Assembly (NCBI GenBank): GCA_030446685.1
Contig: JAUJMV010000005.1
Location: forward strand, 201,769-252,448
Source of the DNA: Thermomicrobiales bacterium
GTDB lineage: Bacteria > Chloroflexota > Chloroflexia > Thermomicrobiales > CADCWN01
DNA: 50,680 nt
Reading direction: 5' to 3'
The translations under genes and the position numbers were made by a program. Of this stretch, positions 14,915-22,914 are shown one piece after another. The notes under the pieces are model-generated. The model searched no databases. It saw only the letters and a list, made by a program, of their open reading frames with translations, and was not told where the DNA came from. Each line of letters begins with the position of its first letter. The stretch's first letter is position 1.

Positions 14915-16924
14915 TTGTTCGGTCTCGGACGCTTGCGGAGGACCCCCTGGGGGCTGGACGGGCATCCGCTCTACCGCCTGGCGCTCCAGGTGCAGCGCGG
15001 CAAGCTGACCCTCGAACAGGCCGGGGAACGCCTCGACTCCACGCGCGAACTCCGCGACCTGGCCGACAGCCAGTTGAGCGACCTGGACAAGCGGATCGGC
15101 GACCTCATCCCCACCGACCGCGGCCTTGCCTTCATCCTCGCCTCGCTCAACCACGCCGCCGCCCGCCACAAGGGCTTCCGGCGCGCCCAGGTCGACAGCG
15201 CCCTGCGCCTGGCCGAATTGACCTACGACACCCCCGCGCGGATCGGCCTGCTGCGCGACGCCCTCGCCGCCGGCCGCAAGGCCGGCTACCGCCGCGGTGA
15301 GAAGACCGCGCTCGCGCGCCTGGCCGGGCTCTACGCCCGCGAAGGGCGGCACGACGAGGCGATCGCCTGCTACCGGGAGCAGGTCGAGGAGGCCAAGGGG
15401 GGCGGCTACGCGGCGATCGACGTCGAATCGCTCCTCGCCCTCGCCGACATCTACCGCGCCCGGGAGACCCACGACCTGGCCCTGGAGACCCTGGAGCGCA
15501 CGGTGCGCGTCGCGGGGGCGGCGGGGCAGCCGGCGGGGCAGATCGAGGCGCTGGCGCGCGCGGCGGAAATCCAGTACCTGCGCGGCCGGCTCCCCGCGGC
15601 GGTCGAGGCGCTCGAACGCGGGCTGGCGATCGCCGCGGCCGGCAAGGAGCCGCGGACCGAGGCCGAGCTGGCGACGACCCTCGGCGACGTGCTGCACGAC
15701 CTCGGGCAGACCGGCGAGGCGCTCGCCGTCTACCGGCGCGCGCTCGCCCTCAGCGGGGAGGATCCGCGCCTCCAGATGGAGATCCTCGGCGGCCTGGTGC
15801 CGCTCTGCGCGGAGGCCGGGCGCTGGCAGGAGACGGCCGACTACGCACGACAGGGGCTCCTCCTCTCCGCCGGCGCGGAACTCGACCAGGAGGTGGCCTG
15901 GCTGCTCGACCTGGCGCTGGCGCTGCTCGAACTGGGCCGGCTCCAGGAGGCGGTCGACGCCGCCCGGGACGCCCTGGCGATCGCCCGCCGGCAGGACCCC
16001 GGCGGGCGGCTCGAACACGACGCGCTGGGCCGGCTCGGCACGCTCCTCTGCGAGACCGGCGACTGGCGGGGCGCGACGCAGGCGCTCGACGAGGCGGTCG
16101 AGTTGAGCCGGGTCCTCCGCGACGACGCGGCGGGTGCCACCTGGCTGACCCATCTGGCGCGCTGCGCCTGGTACGCCGGCGACGCGCAGCGCGCGCTCGG
16201 CGCCTACACCAAGGCGCTCGACGTGGCGCGCGCGATCGGCGACCGCCCGCTCGAGGCGCACATCCTCGGCAGCCTCGGCTCGCTGCTGCGCGAGAACGGC
16301 CAGCCGCGCCGCGGGCTGGAGTACTACCAGGAGGCGCTCAATCTCAGCAAGGTCGCCGGGAACGGGCGCGAGGTGGTGCGCTACTTGACGCTGCTGGGGC
16401 GCACCTACAGCGATCTGCACCAGGCCCAGGACGCCCGCACCGCCTTCCGGGAGGCCCTGTCGCTGGCGCGGCGCATCGACGACAAGCGCGGCCAGGTCGA
16501 GGTCCACCGCCGCTTCGCCCTGCACCTGCGCGGGCGGCGCGATCGCGAGGGGGCGATGGCGCAGATCGCGGCGGCGGCCGCGCTCGTCGGCGCGATCGAC
16601 GATCCGCGGCTGGCGGCGACCGCGCTGCAAGAACTGGCCGCGGTCCAGGAGGAACTGGGGCGCTGGGAGGAATCGGCGGCCAGCTATCGCCGCCTGCTCT
16701 CCAACGCCGAGCGGATCGACGACCTCTCCGGCCGGGTCGAGGCCCACCTGCAGCTCGGCCGGCTGTTGCAGTTCCAGCAGCCGGCCGAATCGCGGCAGCA
16801 CCTGCGCCAGGCGCTCGACCTCGCGCACGAACTCAACGACCCGGTCTTCATCGGGCGCGTCACCCAACTCCTGCCGACCGGCACGGAGGGCGACAGCCCG
16901 CCCCCCGCCCCGGCGCGCGACTGA
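14915..16924 (+). CDS. tetratricopeptide-repeat protein (669 aa)
   Basis: Starts at TTG 14915, five bases after GAGGAGGAG; upstream sequence in the frame belongs to the promoter and leader. After 100 residues (helical, LTLEQAGERLDSTRELRDL), the rest is about fourteen TPR units with the usual W/L-G-Y-A-F-A-P pattern, e.g. LGDVLHDLGQTGEALAVYRRA, LGRTYSDLHQAQDARTAFRE and LQELAAVQEELGRWEESAAS. No signal peptide, membrane segment or enzymatic domain. It is a scaffold; the next gene on the same strand, 261 bases on with its own promoter, encodes a membrane protein with a phosphatase-like domain, which may be its partner. Similar all-TPR proteins are common in Chloroflexota. Confidence 0.85.
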   Translation: MFGLGRLRRTPWGLDGHPLYRLALQVQRGKLTLEQAGERLDSTRELRDLADSQLSDLDKRIGDLIPTDRGLAFILASLNHAAARHKGFRRAQVDSALRLAELTYDTPARIGLLRDALAAGRKAGYRRGEKTALARLAGLYAREGRHDEAIACYREQVEEAKGGGYAAIDVESLLALADIYRARETHDLALETLERTVRVAGAAGQPAGQIEALARAAEIQYLRGRLPAAVEALERGLAIAAAGKEPRTEAELATTLGDVLHDLGQTGEALAVYRRALALSGEDPRLQMEILGGLVPLCAEAGRWQETADYARQGLLLSAGAELDQEVAWLLDLALALLELGRLQEAVDAARDALAIARRQDPGGRLEHDALGRLGTLLCETGDWRGATQALDEAVELSRVLRDDAAGATWLTHLARCAWYAGDAQRALGAYTKALDVARAIGDRPLEAHILGSLGSLLRENGQPRRGLEYYQEALNLSKVAGNGREVVRYLTLLGRTYSDLHQAQDARTAFREALSLARRIDDKRGQVEVHRRFALHLRGRRDREGAMAQIAAAAALVGAIDDPRLAATALQELAAVQEELGRWEESAASYRRLLSNAERIDDLSGRVEAHLQLGRLLQFQQPAESRQHLRQALDLAHELNDPVFIGRVTQLLPTGTEGDSPPPAPARD

Positions 16925-17004
16925 GCGGCCGGCCCCGGCACCCCGTCCCGGCGGCACCCGCGAACGTACGCCCTGATGACCCGCCCCGCACCCGCCCCAC
17001 CCTC

Positions 17005-17033
17005 TAGACAGATGCGCCCCGCCCCGCTATACT
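17005..17033 (+). promoter_or_regulatory. promoter of the phosphatase-like/propeller gene
   Basis: TAGACA (17005-17010) and TATACT (17028-17033) with a 17-base spacer, the best sigma-70-like promoter on the plus strand here. GTACGTAC follows at the expected start region. The leader to ATG 17186 is about 145 bases. Confidence 0.72.
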
Positions 17034-17185
17034 GTACGTACTCTGACGAGCACGGCGCACCGTACGCTGTCGTAGAGCGGTGTGGCATCGCCACGGCCGA
17101 GCTTTGCTCTTGCCGGCGAGCGGCACGTCAGGGCCGCCCGATGCGGCGCGGGATGCGGCCGGAGCGAGGAGAGAGGGGGACGGGC

Positions 17186-19735
17186 ATGACGATCAGTCGC
17201 GAGCGGGCGACCGCGGGCCTCGGGACGGGGACGGTATGGGCGCAGTTCGGGCTGCGGGACGGCGAGCGCGACGACGACTGCCCGCAGATCGCGCTCGGCC
17301 GGGTCGCCAACCGGGCCGGCGCCGGCGCCGCGCACGACTACCTCTACGTCATCTGCGAGCCGGTCGAGCTGACCGCGCGGGCTGTGCCGGTCGGGGCGAG
17401 CGTCATCGCCGCGATCCGCGACATCTACCGCGAGAGCGACCGCGACGACCCGGTGGCGGCGATCGCCGCCGCGCTCGAGGCGGCCAACGACGTCCTCTAC
17501 GCCAAGAACCGCGCCACCGCGCCGGATCTGCGCGTCGTCCTCGGCGTCACCTGCCTGGTCGTCCGCGACAACGACCTGGTGATCTGCCAGGTCCCCCCGA
17601 CCCAGACGATCGTGGCGCAGAACGGCACGCCGATCGCGCTGCCGGAGCTGGAGAGCTGGCTCGACGACTACCAGCCGCACCAGCAGGGGGGGCCGTCCGG
17701 GCTGGGGCTGCAGGAGCGGATCGAGCCGCAACTCTTCCGCGCCGCCCTGGAGCGGGACGACCTGATCACCCTCTGCTCCTCCAACCTGGCGGCCGTCCTC
17801 GCCGGGGAGGACCTCGGGCCGCTGGTCGGCGACGATCCGGTGGCCGCCCGCGACTTCCTGGCCGATCTGGCCGCGCGGCGCCACCTCGACCCGGCCTACG
17901 CCGTCGTCCTCGCCGCGCCGCGCGACGAGGACCGCGCGCTGCCGGGGAATCGCCGCGCCGGGCACTTCGGCGGTGACGACGGCACGCCGCGCCGGGGCGG
18001 CGCGGTGGCCTACGCCGAGTATGACGCCGACGAGGCCGACGGGGAGGCGGGGGAGGCCGAGGCGCGGCCGGCGATCACGGCGGGCTGGCTCGAGCGCGGG
18101 CTGCGCGAGATGCGCGAGCGGTCGCGCGTGATCCCCTGGCCGTTGCGACGGGCCGCGCCGGGGCCGCGCGTCGTCCCGCTGCGCGACGACATCCAACTCG
18201 ACGCGGCGCGCGACCGTCGGGCGCGCCACGAGGAGTACGACCTCGACGAGGCCGGCCATGACGCGGCCCCGCCCCGCCTCGTCCGAGTGACCGCCCCGGC
18301 CGACGCCGACGACGCGGACACCGACGACCCCGAGGACCGCCACGAGGCCGCCGGCGCGGACTGGGCCGACGCGGACGACGGCGGCGAAGGGCCGGGCGCG
18401 GCGCCGCGGCCGGCGCGACAGCGCGCGGGGTTCGGGCAAGGGCTCTGGAGCGTCGCGGCGCTCGTCGTCCTCGTCCTCGGCTCGATCCTCGAACGGGTCT
18501 TCCCGGCGGGACGGCGCGACCGGCGCAGCGACGCCCTCGACAACCGGCGCAACCGGGCCTGGCCGATCGGCTCGCTCGAACGCTGGACGGCCGGGCGCGA
18601 GCGGCGGCTCCCCGCCGGCCCCTGGGCGCCGCTGGCGATCGTCGGGGTGATCGCGGTCGCGGCGCTGCTGCTGGTCACGTCGGTCCGCGGCCACCAGGCG
18701 CGGGCCGCCGAGGAGCGCTTCAGCACCGCCCTGAATGGCGTGGTCAGCGCGCGCGAGGCGGCGGTCGCCGCGCCCGACCGGGCGGCGGCGCGGACCAGGT
18801 TGCTGGCGCTGCGGGGCGAGCTCGACGCGATCCCGACCGGGGAGCAGCCCGGCCGGCAGGAGCGGGTCGCGGCGGAGCGGGCGTCGCTGGCGCGGGCGGT
18901 CGACCAGGTCGAGGGGGTGCAGCGGCTCGGCGCGGCGGAGGTGCAACTGCTGGCGCCCGCGCCGGGCGCGGCGGGGGGCCGCCCGCAGATCGTCCTCGGG
19001 GGCGGGCAGCAATTCGTCCTGCTCGACGGCACGCTCTACGCGGTCGACGGCCGGGGCAAGGCACTGTCGAAGATCCTGGCGAGGGGGGACAGCGCCGGCG
19101 GCGCCAGCGTGGGACAGTTGCTCGGCGCGGCCTGGCGGCTCGACAGCCTGCTGGCGTTCGACGAGAGCCGCGGTTACATCCGCGACGCCGCCGGCAAGTG
19201 GAGCGCGCTGCCGCTCGCCGCGGCTGGGCGCAAGCCGGCCGCGGCCGACACCTTCGACGGCAACCTCTACCTGCTGGAGGCGGAGCGCGGGCAGATCGTC
19301 AAGTTCGCGTCGGGGGCCTACGCCTCGGCGCCGCAGCCCTGGTCGAGCACCAAGGCCAACGGGGAACTGGGGCTGGCGGTCGACATGACGATCGACAAGG
19401 ACATCTACGTCCTGCTCTCCGACGGCCGCATCCTCGACTTCTTCCAGGGCGAGCTGAAGGGCCAGTTCGTGCCGGGGGTCGTCCCCGCGCTGGCCGGGGC
19501 GAGCGCGATCCACGCCGCGCCGGATGGCAAGTTCCTCTACGTGGCGGATCCCAGGGAGGGGCGGATCGTGCGCCTGGGCCGCGACGGCAACGTCGTCGCC
19601 ACGTACAAGGCGGCGGAAGGGACCACCCCCTTCGCGGGCGCGCGGGAGATCGCCGTGGACGAGGGGGCGGGGGTCGCCTACCTCCTGACCGACGAGGGTC
19701 TGCTGAGCGTGCGGCTGCCCGCGCCCAGGCCGTAA
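17186..19735 (+). CDS. membrane protein with degenerate PP2C-like domain and C-terminal beta-propeller (849 aa)
   Basis: ATG 17186 follows GAGAGGGGG; the frame is open upstream through the promoter. Residues 1-250 resemble a PP2C/SpoIIE-type phosphatase: an AALEAANDVLYAKNRA helix, LGVTCLVVRDNDLVICQVPP, RDDLITLCSSNLAAVLAGED and HLDPAYAVVLAAP occupy the usual places, but the GDGMGG and GSxDN metal residues are missing, so it is probably a non-catalytic sensor. Residues 270-410 are an acidic, disordered linker. Hydrophobic segments at about 420-436 (LWSVAALVVLVLGSIL) and 480-500 (PLAIVGVIAVAALLLVTSV) look like two membrane helices; then a short coiled coil and, from about residue 590, six NHL/YVTN-like blades (FLYVADPREGRIVRLGRDG). 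The propeller would face outside if both helices span. Follows the TPR gene. Confidence 0.78.
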   Translation: MTISRERATAGLGTGTVWAQFGLRDGERDDDCPQIALGRVANRAGAGAAHDYLYVICEPVELTARAVPVGASVIAAIRDIYRESDRDDPVAAIAAALEAANDVLYAKNRATAPDLRVVLGVTCLVVRDNDLVICQVPPTQTIVAQNGTPIALPELESWLDDYQPHQQGGPSGLGLQERIEPQLFRAALERDDLITLCSSNLAAVLAGEDLGPLVGDDPVAARDFLADLAARRHLDPAYAVVLAAPRDEDRALPGNRRAGHFGGDDGTPRRGGAVAYAEYDADEADGEAGEAEARPAITAGWLERGLREMRERSRVIPWPLRRAAPGPRVVPLRDDIQLDAARDRRARHEEYDLDEAGHDAAPPRLVRVTAPADADDADTDDPEDRHEAAGADWADADDGGEGPGAAPRPARQRAGFGQGLWSVAALVVLVLGSILERVFPAGRRDRRSDALDNRRNRAWPIGSLERWTAGRERRLPAGPWAPLAIVGVIAVAALLLVTSVRGHQARAAEERFSTALNGVVSAREAAVAAPDRAAARTRLLALRGELDAIPTGEQPGRQERVAAERASLARAVDQVEGVQRLGAAEVQLLAPAPGAAGGRPQIVLGGGQQFVLLDGTLYAVDGRGKALSKILARGDSAGGASVGQLLGAAWRLDSLLAFDESRGYIRDAAGKWSALPLAAAGRKPAAADTFDGNLYLLEAERGQIVKFASGAYASAPQPWSSTKANGELGLAVDMTIDKDIYVLLSDGRILDFFQGELKGQFVPGVVPALAGASAIHAAPDGKFLYVADPREGRIVRLGRDGNVVATYKAAEGTTPFAGAREIAVDEGAGVAYLLTDEGLLSVRLPAPRP

Positions 19736-19780
19736 CGGGATCGGGCGCGGGACCGCGAGGCGCGGTCAGGGCGGAACGAA

Positions 19781-19830
19781 CGGCGGGGGCGGGGGCGACG
19801 GCACGGACGGTGTCGCCCCCGCCCCCGCCG
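19781..19830 (+). terminator. strong GC hairpin after the propeller gene
   Basis: Arms 19781-19799 (CGGCGGGGGCGGGGGCGAC) and 19812-19830 are perfect 19-base reverse complements around a 12-base loop, 46 bases after the stop codon. No T tract, as often in very GC-rich genomes. Confidence 0.7.
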
Positions 19831-19911
19831 CTTGCGGAACGGCCGCCCGCGTTCGCGCCCGCTCCCCCCGACCGATCCCCCGCCCGAGGTATGGCGCAAT
19901 CGCCCGCGCTG

Positions 19912-19920
19912 TGCTAGGAT
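19912..19920 (+). promoter_or_regulatory. possible extended -10 for the 20028 gene
   Basis: TGCTAGGAT (hexamer TAGGAT at 19915-19920) is an extended -10 pattern about 108 bases before the ATG at 20028. The -35 region (TGGCGC) is poor. Confidence 0.35.
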
Positions 19921-20027
19921 TGGCGCAGTGGCGCGGTTTATGAAACGATCGAGCGGGCGGCCTGCCGGAGGGCGGGGCGATTCGTCGCACCCTCCTCCGC
20001 TTCCCGTCGTGTGTGCCGGGGGCGCGG

Positions 20028-20496
20028 ATGGGACCGCAGGAGCGACGACTCACCAGGGAACTCGCCGTCTACCTCGTCCGCAGTTGCTCGCTGGCGTTGC
20101 GCGATCTGCCGCCGGGAGCGACCCTGGATGCCGACGCCCGCCGCCGCTGTTTCGAGCGCGCCTACCGCGAGTGGCAGTTGACCCCGCGCGTCGACCTGGT
20201 CGGGCGCTCGCCCTACGAGGTGTTCGCCGCCGAGCGCGCCGCCGCGGCCCGCCGCCCCCACCCCCGGCGAACCGACGCTCGAACTGTACACCGATCTTCC
20301 CGTCGGCGACGCCGCCGACGACCGGCGCCCCGACCCCTTGGCGCCGCCCCGCTCCGCCGCGCCCCGCGCAGACCAGCCGCGGATCGATCAGGGGGCGGGC
20401 ACGGGGCCGGGGACGGCGGACCGGGCGACCGGCTGGCGCCACCTGGCCGACCGCCTCCTCGGATCCTGGCTCGACGACGATCTCGAGCGCCTGTAG
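20028..20496 (+). CDS. hypothetical protein, about 155 aa (apparent frameshift)
   Basis: I do not recognise the family. The first 70 residues read well in the frame of ATG 20028 (LTRELAVYLVRSCSLALRDL, then FERAYREWQLTPRVDLVG and RSPYEVFAAERA), a helical domain ending in a TPRxDLxGRSPxE motif. In the C run at 20250-20266 the sense passes to another frame: PTLELYTDLPVGDAADD, a Pro/Asp-rich linker, then WRHLADRLLGSWLDDDLERL to a TAG at 20494-20496. One extra base (or two missing) in the run explains both parts. No membrane segment. Followed by a terminator and facing the YsnF-type gene. Confidence 0.6.
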
Positions 20497-20523
20497 GGGC
20501 GGGGAGGTCCTTCGCGGACGCAA

Positions 20524-20550
20524 GGGGGTGGGCTCATAGAGCCCACCCCC
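20524..20550. terminator. bidirectional hairpin between convergent genes
   Basis: GGGGGTGGGCTC (20524-20535), loop ATA, GAGCCCACCCCC (20539-20550): a perfect 12-base stem 28 bases after one stop and 33 before the other. Confidence 0.75.
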
Positions 20551-20582
20551 GGATGTGCCATCCCGGCGCTTCGTGCGGCTCG

Positions 20583-21474
20583 CTAACGGCTGCGGGCGCG
20601 CTGCCAGCCCTCGCGGATTTCCTCGCGCAGGTGCTCCCAGCCCGCGCCGCTGCCGGCGGTCGCGTTGTGCCGGCCGCGCAGTTCGGGCTCGATCTCGTCG
20701 AACTCGCGGCCCTGGTAGCGCTCGTCGTGGCGCGGCGGTGAAGCCGGTGCGGTAGTTCGGCTCGGCCTCTTCGAAGGTGCGCGTGCGGCCCTGGGTCGCG
20801 CCCTGGGTCTGCACCGCGGCCTGCCGCTGGGTGAAGTGCTGCTGGAACTCGCCACGCCGCTGGTTGTAGGCCTCCTCGACCTCGACCTGCTCGCGGCGCA
20901 CGGTGCCGGTGACGTTCTGGGTCTCGGTCAGGCGCTCCTTGTCGATCACCACCTCGCCGGTGACGACCGCCTCCTTGGTGACCACGGCCTCCTCGCCGCG
21001 GACCGGGACGCGGATCGTGCCGCCCTCGAAGAGCCGATCGGCCTCGGCGGCGGTGACGGGGCGATCCTGGATGTCGCGCTCCTGGACATGCACTTCCTCG
21101 TGCATCAGCTCGACCGGGATCGACTGCTGCTCCTCGACCACCGTCTTGCGGATCTGCACCTCGCCCACCTCGGCCTCGCGCGTGCCGACGTGCATCCGTT
21201 CCTCGGCGACCGGCACAACGATCTCGCCCTCGGTGGCCGTCTGGCTGGTGGCTCGGGTGGTGGTCTGCGTGCCGGTCACCGTCTGCGACAGCATCTGCTC
21301 GCCGTCCGCCTTGAGGTAGATCCCCTGCCGCGTCACCCGCGCGATCGCGTCGCTGGTGAGCTGCTGGCCGTTGACCATGATGGCGTTGCCGCGCATCCCC
21401 TCGACCCGGCCCAGCACCCGGTCACCCCGGCCATAGACCGGCATGCCTTCCTGAATCTGGTCCATCCCGCTCAT
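20583..21474 (-). CDS. PRC-barrel/YsnF-type (DUF2382) stress protein, apparent frameshift near the 3' end
   Basis: About 296 residues. ATG 21474 follows GGGAGGGAC (an in-frame ATG at 21465 is the alternative). Residues 1-60 are a PRC-barrel/DUF2171-like domain (GMPVYGRGDRVLGRVEGMRG, VNGQQLTSDAIARV). A Thr/Gln-rich linker leads to a YsnF/DUF2382 domain, about residues 80-220: VPVAEERMHVGTREAEVGEV, VRIRKTVVEEQQ-like strand, IPVELMHEEVHVQERDIQ, EGGTIRVPVRGEEAVVTKE. Near 20735-20745 the sense shifts frame into RHDERYQGREFDEIEPELR and ends WEHLREEIREGWQRARSR. Members are soluble stress-induced proteins of unknown biochemistry in bacteria such as Bacillus (YsnF) and Deinococcus-type desiccation-tolerant organisms. 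Confidence 0.8.
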
Positions 21475-21634
21475 TCCGCGTCCCTCCCTGCGTTGCCTTC
21501 CGGCACGATGCTCACCCCGGCAGCCGACCATTCGACTGCCCCGGGATCGACCGGCGGTCGATCCGCGCCGTCCCGTGGCTCTATAGGCAAGTTTCTTGCC
21601 ACTGACCCGACCGCCCCGCGCGATTCCGCCGGTC

Positions 21635-21663
21635 TTGCCGCCCCTATGGGGCTGTGGTAGCCT
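21635..21663 (+). promoter_or_regulatory. candidate promoter for the GDP-mannose dehydratase gene
   Basis: TTGCCG (21635-21640) and TAGCCT (21658-21663) with a 17-base spacer that contains the small hairpin GCCCCTATGGGGC. Leader about 130 bases to TTG 21799. The other 150 bases of the 21475-21798 gap hold nothing else I can support. Confidence 0.45.
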
Positions 21664-21798
21664 GTAACCGCACCACGCCCGGCTGCACGAACGCGCCCGA
21701 TGACTGGACAGGCGGTGAGCCACGCGCGGGCGCCGGTCACTCAGGGCGTTGCCGGGCGGGCGAGCGGCGTGGGGGGCGGAGCGTAGAGGGAGCGAGCG

Positions 21799-22863
21799 TT
21801 GCGCGTACTGATCACCGGCATCACCGGCTTCGCGGGCAGCCACCTGGCGGAGTACCTGCACGGGCTGGACGGGGTCGAGGTCTACGGCCTCCACCGCTGG
21901 CGCAGCCGGCTGGACAACCTGGCCGCGCTGGCGGCGGCGGGGGCGCTCAACAGCGTCGAGCCGGGCGCCGCCGACCCGGCGGTGATCCGCGCGGCCTGCG
22001 CGCCGGACCGGGTCAACCTGATCGGCGGGGACATCGGCGACGTCCACTCGCTGCGCGCCGCCGTCGCGGCGGTCCAGCCCGACCGCATCTTCCACCTGGC
22101 GGCGCAGAGCCACGTCCCGACCTCCTGGAACGCCCCGGCGGACACGCTGAGCCTGAACATCCTCGGGCAGCTCAACCTGTTCGAGGCAATGCGGGCGACT
22201 GGCAACGACGCGGTCGTGCAGGTCGCGGGGTCGTCGGAGGAGTACGGGCTGGTCCACCCGGACGAGGTGCCGATGACCGAGCAGAACCCGCTCCGCCCGC
22301 TGAGCCCCTACGCGGTCTCGAAGGTGGCGCAGGACAAGCTGGCCTACCAGTACTGGATGAGCTACGGGATCAGGGCGATCGTCACGCGCGGCTTCAACCA
22401 CTGCGGGCCGCGGCAGACGGAGAACTTCATCGTCGCCACGCTGGCGAAGCAGATCGCCGACATCGAGGCGGGGCGGCAGGAGCCGACGGTCTTGGTCGGC
22501 GACCTGACCTCCAAGCGGGACCTGACCGACGTGCGCGACATGGTGCGGGCCTACTGGGTGCTGACCGAGGTGGGGGAGCCGGGCGAGGTCTACAACATCG
22601 GCTCCGGCACGACGCGGGCGGCCCGGGAGGTGCTCGACGGCCTGCTGGCGCTGAGCGACGCGCGGATCACGGTGCGGCAGGACCCGGCGCGGCTGCGCCC
22701 CTCGGACGTGACGATCCTCTGGGCGGACGACAGCAAGTTCCGGCGGCTCAGCGGCTGGGCGCCGCGGATCCCCTTCGAGCAGACCCTGCGCGACACCCTC
22801 GACTACTGGCGGGGCCGGGCGGCCGTGCCGGGTCGCCAGTCGCCAGTCGCCAGTCGCCAGTAG
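21799..22863 (+). CDS. GDP-mannose 4,6-dehydratase-like NAD(P)-dependent epimerase/dehydratase
   Basis: A 354-residue extended SDR enzyme. The TTG at 21799 is the start, placed right after GAGGGAG, and the GxxGxxG motif follows at once (ITGITGFAGSHLAEYLHG, residues 5-22). IFHLAAQSHVPTSWNAP, the AGSSEEYG strand and SPYAVSKVAQDKLAYQYW (catalytic Tyr-x-x-x-Lys) are as in GDP-mannose dehydratases, as is FNHCGPRQTENFIVATLAKQ. It would make GDP-4-keto-6-deoxymannose for GDP-fucose or GDP-rhamnose type sugars; UDP-sugar epimerases are the alternative but the NHxGPRQ motif favours GMD/RMD. The last 11 residues are encoded by a four-fold heptamer repeat and may be an extension. The phosphohexomutase that supplies mannose-1-phosphate follows 51 bases later. 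Confidence 0.87.
   Translation: MRVLITGITGFAGSHLAEYLHGLDGVEVYGLHRWRSRLDNLAALAAAGALNSVEPGAADPAVIRAACAPDRVNLIGGDIGDVHSLRAAVAAVQPDRIFHLAAQSHVPTSWNAPADTLSLNILGQLNLFEAMRATGNDAVVQVAGSSEEYGLVHPDEVPMTEQNPLRPLSPYAVSKVAQDKLAYQYWMSYGIRAIVTRGFNHCGPRQTENFIVATLAKQIADIEAGRQEPTVLVGDLTSKRDLTDVRDMVRAYWVLTEVGEPGEVYNIGSGTTRAAREVLDGLLALSDARITVRQDPARLRPSDVTILWADDSKFRRLSGWAPRIPFEQTLRDTLDYWRGRAAVPGRQSPVASRQ
22833..22860 (+). repeat. four tandem TCGCCAG heptamers
   Basis: Units at 22833-22839, 22840-22846, 22847-22853 and 22854-22860 are identical. They form the 3' end of the dehydratase gene; the TAG stop follows directly at 22861. Confidence 0.9.
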
Positions 22864-22914
22864 GCGGGCGGGCGGGCAGTCTCGCCTCGCGGCCCGCCGC
22901 CTTCGCCAGGGGGG

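Noticed and set aside
17027..19513. An 828-codon minus-strand frame opposite the propeller gene
   Set aside because: It lacks any domain and is the complement of a well-supported protein; amino acid use (Arg, Asp, Val, Gln in runs) is that of a shadow.
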